Source: Pseudomonadota bacterium
GTDB taxonomy: Bacteria; Pseudomonadota; Alphaproteobacteria; Acetobacterales; Acetobacteraceae
Assembly: GCA_021847175.1 (NCBI GenBank)
Contig: JAJZUI010000004.1
Location: forward strand, 1-41,005
Direction: 5' to 3'
Length of the DNA stretch: 41,005 bases
In this document: in pieces, positions 16,510 through 25,103 of the stretch
Position numbering within the stretch: the stretch's first letter is position 1
Layout: the number at the start of each line of letters is the position of its first letter
Notes under the pieces: generated by a model
The model's input: the letters and a program-made list of their open reading frames with translations, nothing else
The model's database searches: none
What the model was told of the DNA's origin: nothing
Program-made: the position numbers and the translations under genes

Positions 16510-16599
16510 GACCGACGGCGGAATGGAACGCCGGCCGCGCGCGGCTTGTCCACGCGCGGCCGAATGCCTAACCTCGAGCCAGAACAAGGGGAAACGCCG

Positions 16600-17484
16600 A
16601 TGCCAACCAGTCATGCCGCACGCCTGCGTGCCCTGCTCAGCGAACAGCGGACGATCGCCGCGCCCGGTGCCTTCGATGCCATCGGCGCCCGCCTCATCGT
16701 GCAGGCCGGGTTTCCCGTGGTCTACATGACCGGGGCGGGGACGGCGGCGACGCTCGGCTTCCCGGACTACGGCCTGGTGACGATGAGCGAGATGGTCGAC
16801 AACGCCGCCCGCCTGGTGCGCGCCGCCAATGCGCCGGTGATCGCCGATGGCGACACCGGCTATGGCAACGAGCTCAACGTGGTGCGACTGGTGCAGGAAC
16901 ATGCCCGCGCCGGCACCGCGGGGATCCATATCGAGGACCAGGTCTCGCCCAAGCGGTGCGGCCATCTTGACGACAAGGAGATCGTTCCGCGCGAGGACTG
17001 GCTGGCCAAGATCCGCGCCGCGGTGGCGATGCGCCCGGACCCCGATTTCGTGGTGATCGCGCGCACCGACAGCCGCGCCGTCGCCGGCTTCGACGAGGCG
17101 GTTGGGCGCTGCAACGCGGCGCTGGCGGCCGGCGCCGACATCGCATTCCTGGAGGCGCCGCGGACGATGGAGGAGGTCGCCGCTGTGCCGCAGCGGGTGA
17201 ACGGCCCGTGCCTCTACAACCTGGTGAAGGGCGGCAAGAGCCCGGACGTGACGCTCGATGAGGCGGAGGCGATGGGCTACCGGCTGGTGATCGTTCCGGG
17301 GCTGCTGTTCAAGACCATGATGCATGCCTGCGACGGCGCGCTGGCGGCGCTGAAGGCGACGCGCCGGCACCCGGAAGTCGGCGGAATGACGGTGCGCCAG
17401 GCTTTTTCGCGCGTCGGCGCGGACGAGTGGGATCCGCTGCGCACGCGCTTCCGCGACGCTTCCGTGCGGGAGGCCGCGGAATGA
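16600..17484 (+). CDS. Isocitrate lyase/PEP mutase superfamily lyase (2,3-dimethylmalate lyase-like)
   Basis: A 294-residue TIM-barrel enzyme that should cleave a C-C bond in a 2-hydroxy dicarboxylate, giving pyruvate or glyoxylate plus a carboxylate. The Mg-binding acids are in VIADGDTGYGN (D83, D85) and E112 in HIEDQ. The catalytic-cysteine loop of lyases is present as PKRCGH (C120), which phosphonopyruvate mutases lack; IARTDSRAV (153-161) is also conserved. ATG 16600 follows AAGGGGA at 7 bases; an ATG at 16564 lacks a ribosome site. Length fits methylisocitrate lyase and dimethylmalate lyase. The LeuC/LeuD-type hydratase genes that follow with a 4-base overlap favour a dimethylmalate-type or related branched substrate. 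Confidence 0.82.
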   Translation: MPTSHAARLRALLSEQRTIAAPGAFDAIGARLIVQAGFPVVYMTGAGTAATLGFPDYGLVTMSEMVDNAARLVRAANAPVIADGDTGYGNELNVVRLVQEHARAGTAGIHIEDQVSPKRCGHLDDKEIVPREDWLAKIRAAVAMRPDPDFVVIARTDSRAVAGFDEAVGRCNAALAAGADIAFLEAPRTMEEVAAVPQRVNGPCLYNLVKGGKSPDVTLDEAEAMGYRLVIVPGLLFKTMMHACDGALAALKATRRHPEVGGMTVRQAFSRVGADEWDPLRTRFRDASVREAAE

Positions 17485-18896
17485 GCGCGCCGCAGTCGCT
17501 GTTCGACAAGATCTGGCAGCGCCATGCCGTGGTAACGCGGCCGGACGGGGCGGTGCTGCTGCTGGTAGGGCGGCACCTGCTGCACGACGGCTCCGCGGCC
17601 GCGTTCCGCTTCCTCGACGAGCGCAGGCTGCCGCTGCACGACAAACGCCACACCTTCGGCACGCCGGATCACTATGTTTCCACCGCCGGCAATGATCTTG
17701 CGTCCATCGGCGAGGCGTTCCGCCGCGACCTGGTCTCGGGGATGGCGGAGAACGCGAGGAAGCACGGCTTCACCCATTTCGGGCTCGGCGATCCGCGCCA
17801 GGGCATCATCCATGTGATCGGGCCGGAGCAGGGGATCACGCTGCCCGGCATCACCATGGTTTGCGGCGACAGCCATACCTCGAGCCACGGCGCGCTCGGG
17901 GCGCTGGCGTTCGGCATCGGCGCCTCGGAGGTCGCGCATGTGCTGGCGACGCAGACGCTGTGGCAGTCGCGCAAGCCGCAGAGCATGCGCATCAATGTGG
18001 AGGGAAAGCTCGGCACCGGCGTGACGGCGAAGGATGCGATCCTGGCGATCATCGCGCGGATCGGCACCGCCGGGGGGACGGGCAAGGTGATCGAGTATGC
18101 CGGCCCCGTGTTCCGCGACATGTCGATCGAGGGGCGGCTCTCCGTCTGCAACATGTCGATCGAGGCGGGAGCGCGGGCCGGCATGGTGGCGCCGGACGAG
18201 AACACCTTCGCCTACCTCAAGGGGCGGCCCTACGCGCCGCAGGGCGCGATGTGGGAGCGGGCGGTGGCGTTCTGGCGCACGCTGCCGAGCGACGCCGGCG
18301 CGGCGTTCGACGCCGAGGTGACGCTGAACGGCAACGCGATCGAGCCGATGGCGACCTGGGGCACGAGCCCGGAGCACGCGAGCGCGGTGACCGGCGCGGT
18401 GCCCGACCCCGCGGCGGCACCCACCGCGGAGCGGCGCGAGGCGATCGCCAGCGCGCTCAACTACATGGGGCTGAGCCCGGGCATGCGGATGGATGAGATC
18501 CCGATCAACCGCGTCTTCATCGGTTCCTGCACCAACTCCCGCATCGAGGACCTGCGCGCCGCTGCCGCGGTGCTGCAGGGGCGCAAGGCGAAGGTGCAGG
18601 CCTGGGCGGTGCCGGGATCTGGCCTGGTCAAGCGCCAGGCCGAGCAGGAGGGCCTCGACAAGGTCTTCAGGGATGCGGGGTTCGAGTGGCGCGAGCCGGG
18701 CTGCTCGATGTGCGCCGGCGTCAACGGCGACCTGGTGGAGCCTGGCGTGCACTGCGCCTCCACGTCCAACCGCAATTTCGTCGGGCGCCAGGGGCCGGGC
18801 GCGCGGACGCATCTGATGAGCCCGACCATGGCGGCTGCCGCGGCGGTGACCGGCCACATCACCGATGTGCGTCGCCTGATGGCGGGAGAGGCATGA
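17481..18896 (+). CDS. Aconitase-family hydratase/dehydratase, large subunit (LeuC-like)
   Basis: A 471-residue [4Fe-4S] hydro-lyase of the LeuC group. The cluster cysteines are C350 (FIGSCTNSR), C408 and C411 (GCSMCAGVN). MVCGDSHTSSHGALGALAFGIGASEV and CASTSNRNFVGRQG are strong LeuC signatures. The early segment usually read as D-H-x-x-P-T is here PDHYVSTAG, a departure near the substrate site. Isopropylmalate dehydratase for leucine synthesis is the default call. However, no leuB or leuA lies nearby and the gene overlaps the lyase by 4 bases and follows an importer, so a catabolic role such as dimethylmaleate hydratase is more likely (inference). Confidence 0.8.
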   Translation: MSAPQSLFDKIWQRHAVVTRPDGAVLLLVGRHLLHDGSAAAFRFLDERRLPLHDKRHTFGTPDHYVSTAGNDLASIGEAFRRDLVSGMAENARKHGFTHFGLGDPRQGIIHVIGPEQGITLPGITMVCGDSHTSSHGALGALAFGIGASEVAHVLATQTLWQSRKPQSMRINVEGKLGTGVTAKDAILAIIARIGTAGGTGKVIEYAGPVFRDMSIEGRLSVCNMSIEAGARAGMVAPDENTFAYLKGRPYAPQGAMWERAVAFWRTLPSDAGAAFDAEVTLNGNAIEPMATWGTSPEHASAVTGAVPDPAAAPTAERREAIASALNYMGLSPGMRMDEIPINRVFIGSCTNSRIEDLRAAAAVLQGRKAKVQAWAVPGSGLVKRQAEQEGLDKVFRDAGFEWREPGCSMCAGVNGDLVEPGVHCASTSNRNFVGRQGPGARTHLMSPTMAAAAAVTGHITDVRRLMAGEA

Positions 18897-19498
18897 TGGA
18901 ACCTTTTTCGACCGTGGACGCGAAGGCCATGCCGCTCGACATGACCAACGTGGACACCGACCAGCTCGTGCCGGCGCGGTATCTCTGGCGCCCCCGCCAG
19001 GACGGCTACGCGGAGATCCTGTTCCACGACCTGCGCCGCGAGCCGGGCTTTCCGCTCGACGCGCCCGCGCACAAGGGGGCCGCGATCATGGTGGCCGATC
19101 GCAATTTCGGCTGCGGTTCCTCGCGCGAGCATGCCGCCTGGGCGCTGGTCGATTCCGGCTTCCGGGTGGTGATCGCGCCGTCCTTCGGCGACATCTTCTA
19201 CTCCAACAGCTTCAAGAATGGGCTGCTCCCGATCGTGCTGCCCGAGGCGCGCTGCGCGGAGCTGCGGGCAGCGCTGGCGCGCAACCCTGGGACGCATCTG
19301 GTGGTGGACCTGCCCGCGCAGACCGTGACCGGTCCGGTCGGCGTGAACGACGGGTTCTCGGTGGACAGCTTCGCCGTGGACCCGCTGCGCAAGGAGTTGC
19401 TGATCGCCGGACAGGACGAGACCGGGCTGACGCTCAGCCTCGCAGCCACGATCAAGGGCTTCGTCGCCGGCTACGCCGAGGCAATGCCCTGGGTCTGA
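18893..19498 (+). CDS. Aconitase-family hydratase/dehydratase, small subunit (LeuD-like)
   Basis: A 201-residue swivelling-domain subunit. The LeuD signatures NVDTDQLVPARYL (near 19-31) and NFGCGSSREHAAWAL (near 66-80) bind the substrate's carboxylate and pair with the cluster subunit. The ATG at 18893 overlaps the large-subunit stop by 4 bases and follows GGGAGAGG; the second ATG (18896) is equally in frame. Together with the upstream large subunit it should form a heterodimeric hydratase. The gene ends the transport-lyase-hydratase unit. Confidence 0.83.
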   Translation: MMEPFSTVDAKAMPLDMTNVDTDQLVPARYLWRPRQDGYAEILFHDLRREPGFPLDAPAHKGAAIMVADRNFGCGSSREHAAWALVDSGFRVVIAPSFGDIFYSNSFKNGLLPIVLPEARCAELRAALARNPGTHLVVDLPAQTVTGPVGVNDGFSVDSFAVDPLRKELLIAGQDETGLTLSLAATIKGFVAGYAEAMPWV

Positions 19499-19574
19499 CC
19501 GCGGCTTCCCGCCGGGCTCGCTGATGCGACGCCGCTGGCGTGACGGCGCGCTGGGCGGCGGCTATGAAGGGTGC

Positions 19575-19958
19575 ATGATCGCGTGGATGCGCGCCGGGCG
19601 CGGACGGCGGGGGCTGATGGGTCTCGCCCTGCTGGCGCTGTGGCTGAAGGTGATGCTGCCGCCGGGTTTCATGCCGGCGACGGGCGGTGGTGCCTTGCTT
19701 GCGATCTGCACCGGGCACGGGCCGCCGGCGGCGGCCAAGAGCGGCAAGGCCCTGCCGGCGGGCGAGGCAGGCAAGCCCTGCGGCTTTGCCGGGCATGCGC
19801 TGGGTCCGCCCGGGCCGCCCTCCGCGCCCGTGCTGGCAGCACCTCGCGCCGTGTTCCTCGCCGAGATGGGCGGGCCGACATGGCGGGTGGTCGCACCGGG
19901 GCGTCGCCTCGCGGCGCCGCCCCCACCGGCGCAGGCGCCTCCCGTTCGTCCCGTCTGA
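19575..19958 (+). CDS. DUF2946-like small exported/membrane protein
   Basis: A 127-residue protein with an N-terminal hydrophobic segment (GLMGLALLALWLKVMLPPGFMPA) and the pattern ICTGHGPP...CGFAGHA with two cysteines, as in DUF2946 proteins. The C-terminus is proline-rich. The function of this family is not established, but it is often found near copper and heme genes, which fits the PCu(A)C and SCO1 genes that follow. ATG 19575 behind GAAGG is chosen because it opens directly onto the membrane segment; an ATG at 19524 gives 144 residues. Confidence 0.65.
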   Translation: MIAWMRAGRGRRGLMGLALLALWLKVMLPPGFMPATGGGALLAICTGHGPPAAAKSGKALPAGEAGKPCGFAGHALGPPGPPSAPVLAAPRAVFLAEMGGPTWRVVAPGRRLAAPPPPAQAPPVRPV

Positions 19959-20032
19959 GAGTTGGGTATCGGCCCCGCGTGGCCTGGTGTTGGCGCGCCC
20001 TTTGGGGCGTAGTTTCGGACAGGGAACGAATC

Positions 20033-20563
20033 ATGACGAGGATGACGCGCGCGCTGGCGCTGGCCGGCGCGATGATGGTGGCGGGTTCCGCCTATGCGCA
20101 GCCGGTGAAGCTGGGGGCGCTCACGATCACGTCGCCCTGGGTGCGGCCGACGCCGCCGGGTGCGCCGTCGGCCGCCGGGTATCTGAACATCGTGAACCAC
20201 GGTTCCGTGACGGACCGGCTGGTGGGGGCTACGACGCCGGACGCGGCGAGCGTGCAGGTGCACGAGATGTCGATGACGAGCAATGGGGTGATGAAGATGC
20301 GCCCGGTGCCGGGCGGGCTCGCGATCCCGCCGGGCAAGACCGTCGCGCTGGCGCCGGGTGGCTACCACCTGATGATCATCGGGCCGACGCAGGAGTTCAA
20401 GGCGGGCGAGAGCGTGCCGGTGACGCTCATCTTCAAGCACGCGGGCAAGGTGGCCGTGTCGTTTCCAGTGGCGAATGGACCGGCGAAGCCGGCGGGCGCA
20501 ATGGGCGCGATGCCGGGGATGACGATGGGAGCGATGCCGGGCAAGGCCCCGGCGAAGCCATGA
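20033..20563 (+). CDS. Periplasmic copper chaperone PCu(A)C
   Basis: A 176-residue periplasmic protein with a signal peptide (cleavage after GSAYA). The Cu(I) site matches the family pattern H-M...M...H-x-M: HEMSMTSNGVMKM followed 22 residues later by HLM. PCu(A)C delivers copper to the Cu(A) site of cytochrome c oxidase together with SCO1, encoded immediately downstream with a 4-base overlap. The C-terminal 25 residues form a methionine-rich tail (GAMGAMPGMTMGAMPG) that may bind additional copper. ATG 20033 follows an AGGGA. Confidence 0.88.
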   Translation: MTRMTRALALAGAMMVAGSAYAQPVKLGALTITSPWVRPTPPGAPSAAGYLNIVNHGSVTDRLVGATTPDAASVQVHEMSMTSNGVMKMRPVPGGLAIPPGKTVALAPGGYHLMIIGPTQEFKAGESVPVTLIFKHAGKVAVSFPVANGPAKPAGAMGAMPGMTMGAMPGKAPAKP

Positions 20564-21150
20564 ACCGGCGGATCTTCATGGGTGCCGGGGTCGTGGCCGC
20601 CGCGGCGCTGGTCGGTGTGGGCGAATATCTGATGATCTCTCGGACCGAGCCGCCAACGCCGCTCACCGGGGGCGTGGGCGGCGCGTTCAGGCTCATCGAC
20701 GACAACGGCAAGCCGTTCACCAATCGCGATCTGCTGGGCAAGCCGGCGATGATCTACTTCGGCTACACGTTCTGCCCCGAGGTGTGCCCGACGACGCTCA
20801 CGCATATGAGCGCCTGGCTGCACGCGCTGGGGCCCGAGGCGGGGAAGCTGCGGGCGGTGTTCGTGACCATCGACCCGGCGCGCGACACCGCGGTGAAGAT
20901 GAAGGAGTATCTTTCCGGGTTCGATCCGAACATCATCGGGCTCACCGGGACGCCGGCCGAGATCGCGACGATCGCCAGGGATTACAAGGTCTATTACAAG
21001 AAAGTGCCCATCCCGGGCGGCAGCTACACGATGGACCACTCCTCGTTCATCTACCTGATGACCGCGAAGGGAGACCTCGCGGGGCTGATCGACTACGGCG
21101 AGCCGGACACCAAGGCGATGGCCGCGATACGGCGGCTGCTGCGCAGCTAG
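20560..21150 (+). CDS. SCO1/SenC family copper-delivery protein
   Basis: A 196-residue thioredoxin-fold protein anchored or exported by an N-terminal hydrophobic segment (GAGVVAAAALVGVGEYLMI). The copper site is complete: C72 and C76 in FCPEVCP and H160 in TMDHSS. It matures the Cu(A) centre of cytochrome oxidase, acting with PCu(A)C. The ATG at 20560 overlaps the PCu(A)C stop by 4 bases. Length is normal for bacterial SCO1. Confidence 0.92.
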   Translation: MNRRIFMGAGVVAAAALVGVGEYLMISRTEPPTPLTGGVGGAFRLIDDNGKPFTNRDLLGKPAMIYFGYTFCPEVCPTTLTHMSAWLHALGPEAGKLRAVFVTIDPARDTAVKMKEYLSGFDPNIIGLTGTPAEIATIARDYKVYYKKVPIPGGSYTMDHSSFIYLMTAKGDLAGLIDYGEPDTKAMAAIRRLLRS

Positions 21151-21212
21151 GCGCGGGCAGCGGGCATGCGCGGGGCAGATGGTCCGCCCCGCGCCGCGAC
21201 GACGGCGCGCGA

Positions 21213-21596
21213 TCAGGGCCGCGCGACGGTCCAGGCGCCGTTGAGGAAGCCGTTGCCGGTGGTCTGGCCAGGCTTGCTGTCGCCCACCCAGGTGTAGAGC
21301 GGGTGGCCCTTGTAGGCCCACTGCTTGGAGCCGTCGGCACGGGTGATCACGCTCCAGTTGCCGGAGGCGGTGCCGCCGTTGTCGAGCAGCGGCGGCCATT
21401 TCTGCGCGCATGGTCCGTTGCAGGCGGACTTGCCGCCGGCGTCCTTGGCGAACTCGTACAGCGTCATGCCCTTGGCGTTGACGAGCACCTTGCCGATGGC
21501 GGTGTTCCCGACATTCGCGGGGGCCGCGGCGAAGGCGAGCGGGGCGAGGCCGGCGAGAAAAGCGGCGGCGAGCGGAAGGCGGTAAAGCGAGCGCAC
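21213..21596 (-). CDS. Exported 'secreted repeat' protein (COG4315-type)
   Basis: A 127-residue exported protein with a signal peptide ending AFAAA. It carries two copies of the short secreted repeat: KGMTLYEFAKDAGGKSACNGPCAQKWPPL (with a C-x3-C pair) and QWAYKGHPLYTWVGD. The function of the family is unknown; members are small periplasmic or surface proteins. The start is a GTG at 21596 with a perfect GGAGG five bases upstream and no nearby ATG; the longer upstream frame does not encode a signal peptide. The protein is convergent with SCO1 and divergent from the methyltransferase. Confidence 0.82.
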   Translation of the reverse strand: MRSLYRLPLAAAFLAGLAPLAFAAAPANVGNTAIGKVLVNAKGMTLYEFAKDAGGKSACNGPCAQKWPPLLDNGGTASGNWSVITRADGSKQWAYKGHPLYTWVGDSKPGQTTGNGFLNGAWTVARP

Positions 21597-21774
21597 GGAA
21601 ACCTCCCTGATGCTGGTTGCGAAAATTTCATCTTTGGTGGTGCCGCGTCGTGACGGCCGCGGTAGATGCAGCGTGGCATGTCCACGAACTTCGGGCAACC
21701 AGAACCCGGCCGCGGGCCTCGTCGGCGGCGTCGCCACGGCGCTAGGATGCTCGCAAGCCGAAGGGGACGGGCAG

Positions 21775-22392
21775 ATGAGCGATACGGGTATCGAGCGGTG
21801 GAACAAGCGCTTCGCGCAGGATGAATACGTGTTCGGCGAACGGCCCAACGCGTTCCTGGCGCGGCAGAAGGAGCGGCTGGCGGGCTGCAGGAGCGCGCTG
21901 TCGGTGGCTGACGGCGAAGGGCGCAACGGGGTGTGGCTCGCGGAGCAGGGGATCCGGGTGACCGCGGTCGAAGGCTCGCCTGTGGGGCAGGAGAAGGCCA
22001 GGCGGCTCGCGGCGAGGCGGGGCGTCACGCTGGATTTCGTGCTCGCCGATCTCGCGACGTGGACCTGGCCGGAGCAGGCTTTCGATGCGGTGGTGGGCAT
22101 CTTCATCCAGTTCGCGGGACCGGGGCTGCGCGAGCGGATCTTCGCGGGGATGCGCCGCGCGCTGAAGCCGGGCGGGCTGCTGCTGCTGGAGGGCTACCGG
22201 CCGGAACAGATCGCTTACGGAACGGGTGGACCTAAGGTGGAGGAGAACCTCTATACCGAGGCGTTGCTGCGCGAGGCGTTCGCGGGCATGACGATCGAGT
22301 TGCTCGATGCCTACGACGCGGAAATCGAGGAAGGCAGCGGGCACGCCGGGATGTCGGCGCTGATCGACCTGGTGGCGCGCGCGCCGGGTTAG
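21775..22392 (+). CDS. Class I SAM-dependent methyltransferase (TehB-like)
   Basis: A 205-residue cytosolic methyltransferase. Motif I is VADGEGRNGVWLA, in place of the common DLGCGxGRN. The opening (WNKRFAQDEYVFGERPNAFL) is that of the tellurite-resistance TehB/thiol methyltransferase group. LLLLEGYRPEQ is motif III. The substrate is unknown. ATG 21775 follows an AAGGGGACGGG; the frame extends upstream but without a plausible N-terminus. It lies 33 bases upstream of the SDR gene and is probably co-transcribed with it. Confidence 0.85.
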   Translation: MSDTGIERWNKRFAQDEYVFGERPNAFLARQKERLAGCRSALSVADGEGRNGVWLAEQGIRVTAVEGSPVGQEKARRLAARRGVTLDFVLADLATWTWPEQAFDAVVGIFIQFAGPGLRERIFAGMRRALKPGGLLLLEGYRPEQIAYGTGGPKVEENLYTEALLREAFAGMTIELLDAYDAEIEEGSGHAGMSALIDLVARAPG

Positions 22393-22425
22393 GATCGCAC
22401 CAGGAGAAGCAGGGGGCGAGGAACG

Positions 22426-23238
22426 ATGGTCGATCCTGTGAATTCCAGCCGTGTCGCGATCGTCACCGGTGGCGGGCGCGGGCTGGGGCGGGCCATGGTG
22501 CTCGGGCTGGCGGGCGCGGGCATCCATGTGGTGACGACAGCCGCGCGCGAGGATGCCGAACTTGACGCGCTGCTCGCGCAGGCGGAGCGGATGGAGGCCG
22601 CGGGGCAGGTGGTGCCGATGCTCGCCGACGTCACGCGAGAGGACGATTGCCGGGGCGTGGTGGCGGCGGCGGTGGACGCGTTCGGGCGTCTCGACATCCT
22701 GGTCAACAATGCCGGGCGCGGCATGAAATATGTCAGCCGGGATTTCATGACGGCGCCGACACGGTTCTGGGAGGTGGAGGCCGAAACGTGGCGGCTGGTG
22801 ATCGACACCAACGTCAACGGGCCGTTCCTGATGGCGCGCCACGCCGTCCCGTGGATGCTGAAGGCGGGGTGGGGGCGGATCGTTAACATCTCGATGAATC
22901 GAGAGACGATGCGCCGGCGCGGGTTCTCGCCCTATGGCCCGTCGAAGGCGGCGCTGGAGTCCGAAACCGCGATCTGGGCGCGGGACCTTGCGGGGACGGG
23001 GGTGACCGTGAATGCGCTGCTGCCGGGTGGGGCCACGGCGACCGGCATGATCCCCGATGGCGTGGCGGAAGAGCTTCGGGCGAAGCTGCTCGACCCCGCG
23101 ATTGTCGTGGCCCCGCTGTTGTGGCTCGTTTCCGCGGCGGCGGACGGGGTGAGCGGCAAGCGCGTGACGGCGACGCGCTGGCCGGTGGATGCGGGCGACG
23201 TGGGGGCGCTGGTGGAGGCGATCGAGCCTGCCGGCTGA
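22426..23238 (+). CDS. Short-chain dehydrogenase/reductase (SDR)
   Basis: A 270-residue Rossmann-fold NAD(P)-dependent oxidoreductase. The cofactor motif TGGGRGLG (14-21), NNAG (94-97), N130 and the Y170-x3-K174 pair are present. The position 13 residues before the tyrosine, where the catalytic serine normally sits, is methionine (M157), but a serine (S156) is adjacent. The substrate is not identifiable. ATG 22426 has a GAGGAAC ribosome site. It is tail-to-tail with the small exported protein gene 21 bases downstream. Confidence 0.85.
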   Translation: MVDPVNSSRVAIVTGGGRGLGRAMVLGLAGAGIHVVTTAAREDAELDALLAQAERMEAAGQVVPMLADVTREDDCRGVVAAAVDAFGRLDILVNNAGRGMKYVSRDFMTAPTRFWEVEAETWRLVIDTNVNGPFLMARHAVPWMLKAGWGRIVNISMNRETMRRRGFSPYGPSKAALESETAIWARDLAGTGVTVNALLPGGATATGMIPDGVAEELRAKLLDPAIVVAPLLWLVSAAADGVSGKRVTATRWPVDAGDVGALVEAIEPAG

Positions 23239-23259
23239 TGGAGATTCCTGGCTTCCTGG

Positions 23260-23619
23260 TTACGGACGCGGCGGCCGGAGCTGCAGGTTGACGTTGCCGT
23301 AGAGGAACGGCCCCGGAGCGGACGGCATGGCGTAAGGGCCCCGCATCGGGCCGATATTGAATTGGATGTTGCTCACCACGCAGGCGAGGTGAAGCGATGT
23401 TTGCAGACCGACACAGAGCTTTTCGGCGTCGGCGAGCATGGCGGCGCGGGCGGCGTTGGTGTCGCCGCTGACGACGGGCTCGCGCAGCCGAACGTTGACG
23501 AAGGCGGACACCACCGGCGAGGCGGGGGTGGCCGGGGTGGCGGGCAGCGCCGCGGGCGGCGCGGCGAGCGCGAGGCCGGGGAGAGCAAGGACGAGAGCGG
23601 CGGGAAGCAAACGCTTCAT
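23260..23619 (-). CDS. Uncharacterised small exported protein
   Basis: A 119-residue protein with a Sec signal peptide (KRLLPAALVLALPGLALA) followed by a Pro/Ala stretch (residues 20-35) and a short mature domain with two cysteines (KLCVGLQTSLHLAC). It is faintly reminiscent of small UrcA-like periplasmic proteins, but no family can be claimed. ATG 23619 opens directly on the signal peptide. It diverges from the Gfo/Idh/MocA gene across 136 bases. Confidence 0.65.
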   Translation of the reverse strand: MKRLLPAALVLALPGLALAAPPAALPATPATPASPVVSAFVNVRLREPVVSGDTNAARAAMLADAEKLCVGLQTSLHLACVVSNIQFNIGPMRGPYAMPSAPGPFLYGNVNLQLRPPRP

Positions 23620-23755
23620 GGTTCGGCTCCAACGCTGCGAACAGGCGGCAATTCGCGAGGACAATAGACGATCCCGTGCGACGGGACCATGGTGCGTCGC
23701 TGTCGGCCGTGGCGGCGAAGCCCGGCATGGCGAGGCGGACAGGAGGAGGAGCGTC

Positions 23756-24901
23756 ATGGCGGAACGGCGCGTGGGCGTGATCATCAACGGCGCCACGGGG
23801 CGGATGGGCACGACGCAGCACCTGGCGAACCTCGCGGCGATCGCGGCCGAAGGCGGGCTCGTGTTGCGCGATGGCGACCGGCTGATCCCCGAGCCGGTGC
23901 TGGTAGGGCGCGACGCCGGGAAGCTGCGCGCGCTGGCCGAGGCGCATGGGCGTTTGCGCTGGACCACGAGCCTCGATGAGGCGCTGGCGGGACCGGCGGC
24001 GATCTTCATGGATTGCGCCAATACCGCGGGGCGGCCGGAGCGGGTGCGCCGGGCGATCGCCGCGGGCAAGCACATCCATATCGAGAAGCCGACGGCGCCG
24101 ACGGTTGAGGAAGCCATGGCGCTGGCGCGGGCGGCGCAGCGGGCAGGACTGAGGCATGGGGTGATCCAGGACAAGCTGTTCCTGCCCGGCTTCGCCAAGC
24201 TGCTGATGACGCGGGAGGCTGGGTTCTTCGGGCGGATCCTGTCGATCCGCATCGACGCCGGGTCGTGGATCTTCGACGGCACGACGCGCCCGGGTCAGCG
24301 ACCGAGTTGGAACTACAGGAAGGACGATGGCGGCGGGCTCGCGCTCGATATGATGGCGCACTGGCGCTACATGGTGGACCGGCTGGCGGCGCCGATCACC
24401 GGGGTTTGCGCGCTGATGGCGACCGCGATCCCTGAGCGGGTGGACGAGCAGGGGCGGCGCTACCGCGTGGACGTGGAGGACACGTCGCACGCCTTGTTAC
24501 GGCTGGAGAACGGCGGCGTTGGCGTGATCACCAACTCCTGGGCCACGCGCATCCGCCGCGACGACACGATGGTGGTGCAGATCGACGGCACGGACGGCTC
24601 CGCGGTGGCGGGGCGGTATCGCTGCTTCACGCAGACGGCGGGGGAGACGCCGGATGCGTTCTTTGGCGGCGGGCAGCGGGCGACGATGGATTTCGCCGCG
24701 CAGTGGCGGGAGGTGGCGGACACGCAGCCCGTGGGCAATCCGTTCCGGCGGTGCTGGGAGGCGTTCCTGCGCCATGTCGCGGAGGATGCGCCCTATGTGC
24801 CGGACCTGGTGGAGGGAGCGAAGGCAGTGCAGCTCGCGGACCTCGCGTATCGCAGCGTGGCCGAGGGGCGGTGGATGGCGGTGCCGGCGCTACGGCTTTG
24901 A
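23756..24901 (+). CDS. Gfo/Idh/MocA family oxidoreductase
   Basis: A 381-residue NAD(P)-dependent oxidoreductase, usually acting on sugars or polyols. The Rossmann start is VIINGATGRMGTT, and the family's EKP motif appears as HIEKPTAPT. The C-terminal beta-sheet domain contains the substrate pocket with GGGLALDMMAHWRYM, where the H could be the catalytic base. The N-terminal GATGRMG is closer to dihydrodipicolinate-reductase-type loops than the common GxGxxG. ATG 23756 has an AGGAGGAGG at ideal distance; the frame upstream is shadow. Confidence 0.85.
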   Translation: MAERRVGVIINGATGRMGTTQHLANLAAIAAEGGLVLRDGDRLIPEPVLVGRDAGKLRALAEAHGRLRWTTSLDEALAGPAAIFMDCANTAGRPERVRRAIAAGKHIHIEKPTAPTVEEAMALARAAQRAGLRHGVIQDKLFLPGFAKLLMTREAGFFGRILSIRIDAGSWIFDGTTRPGQRPSWNYRKDDGGGLALDMMAHWRYMVDRLAAPITGVCALMATAIPERVDEQGRRYRVDVEDTSHALLRLENGGVGVITNSWATRIRRDDTMVVQIDGTDGSAVAGRYRCFTQTAGETPDAFFGGGQRATMDFAAQWREVADTQPVGNPFRRCWEAFLRHVAEDAPYVPDLVEGAKAVQLADLAYRSVAEGRWMAVPALRL

Positions 24902-25103
24902 TGCCGCGGCCGGAGGAACGGCATCGCCAGGGACCGGGTTGGCAAGAGCCCGGCGGCGGGAGTGCCGCGGGCGGGCGACAGGCCGTGTTGCCGCGCGCAC
25001 GATTCATTCGTTAGCACTTCAAACTCAAACATTGAATTCGAGGGCCGGGCGCCCACGGGGGCGTTGCGGCCGCCAGCGGCGAGGGCCGCAAGGGGGCAGT
25101 ACG

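Noticed and set aside
17481-19498. Leucine biosynthesis leuCD
   Set aside because: It remains possible, but no leuA/leuB lies nearby and the genes overlap a lyase behind a transporter, so I kept the neutral names.
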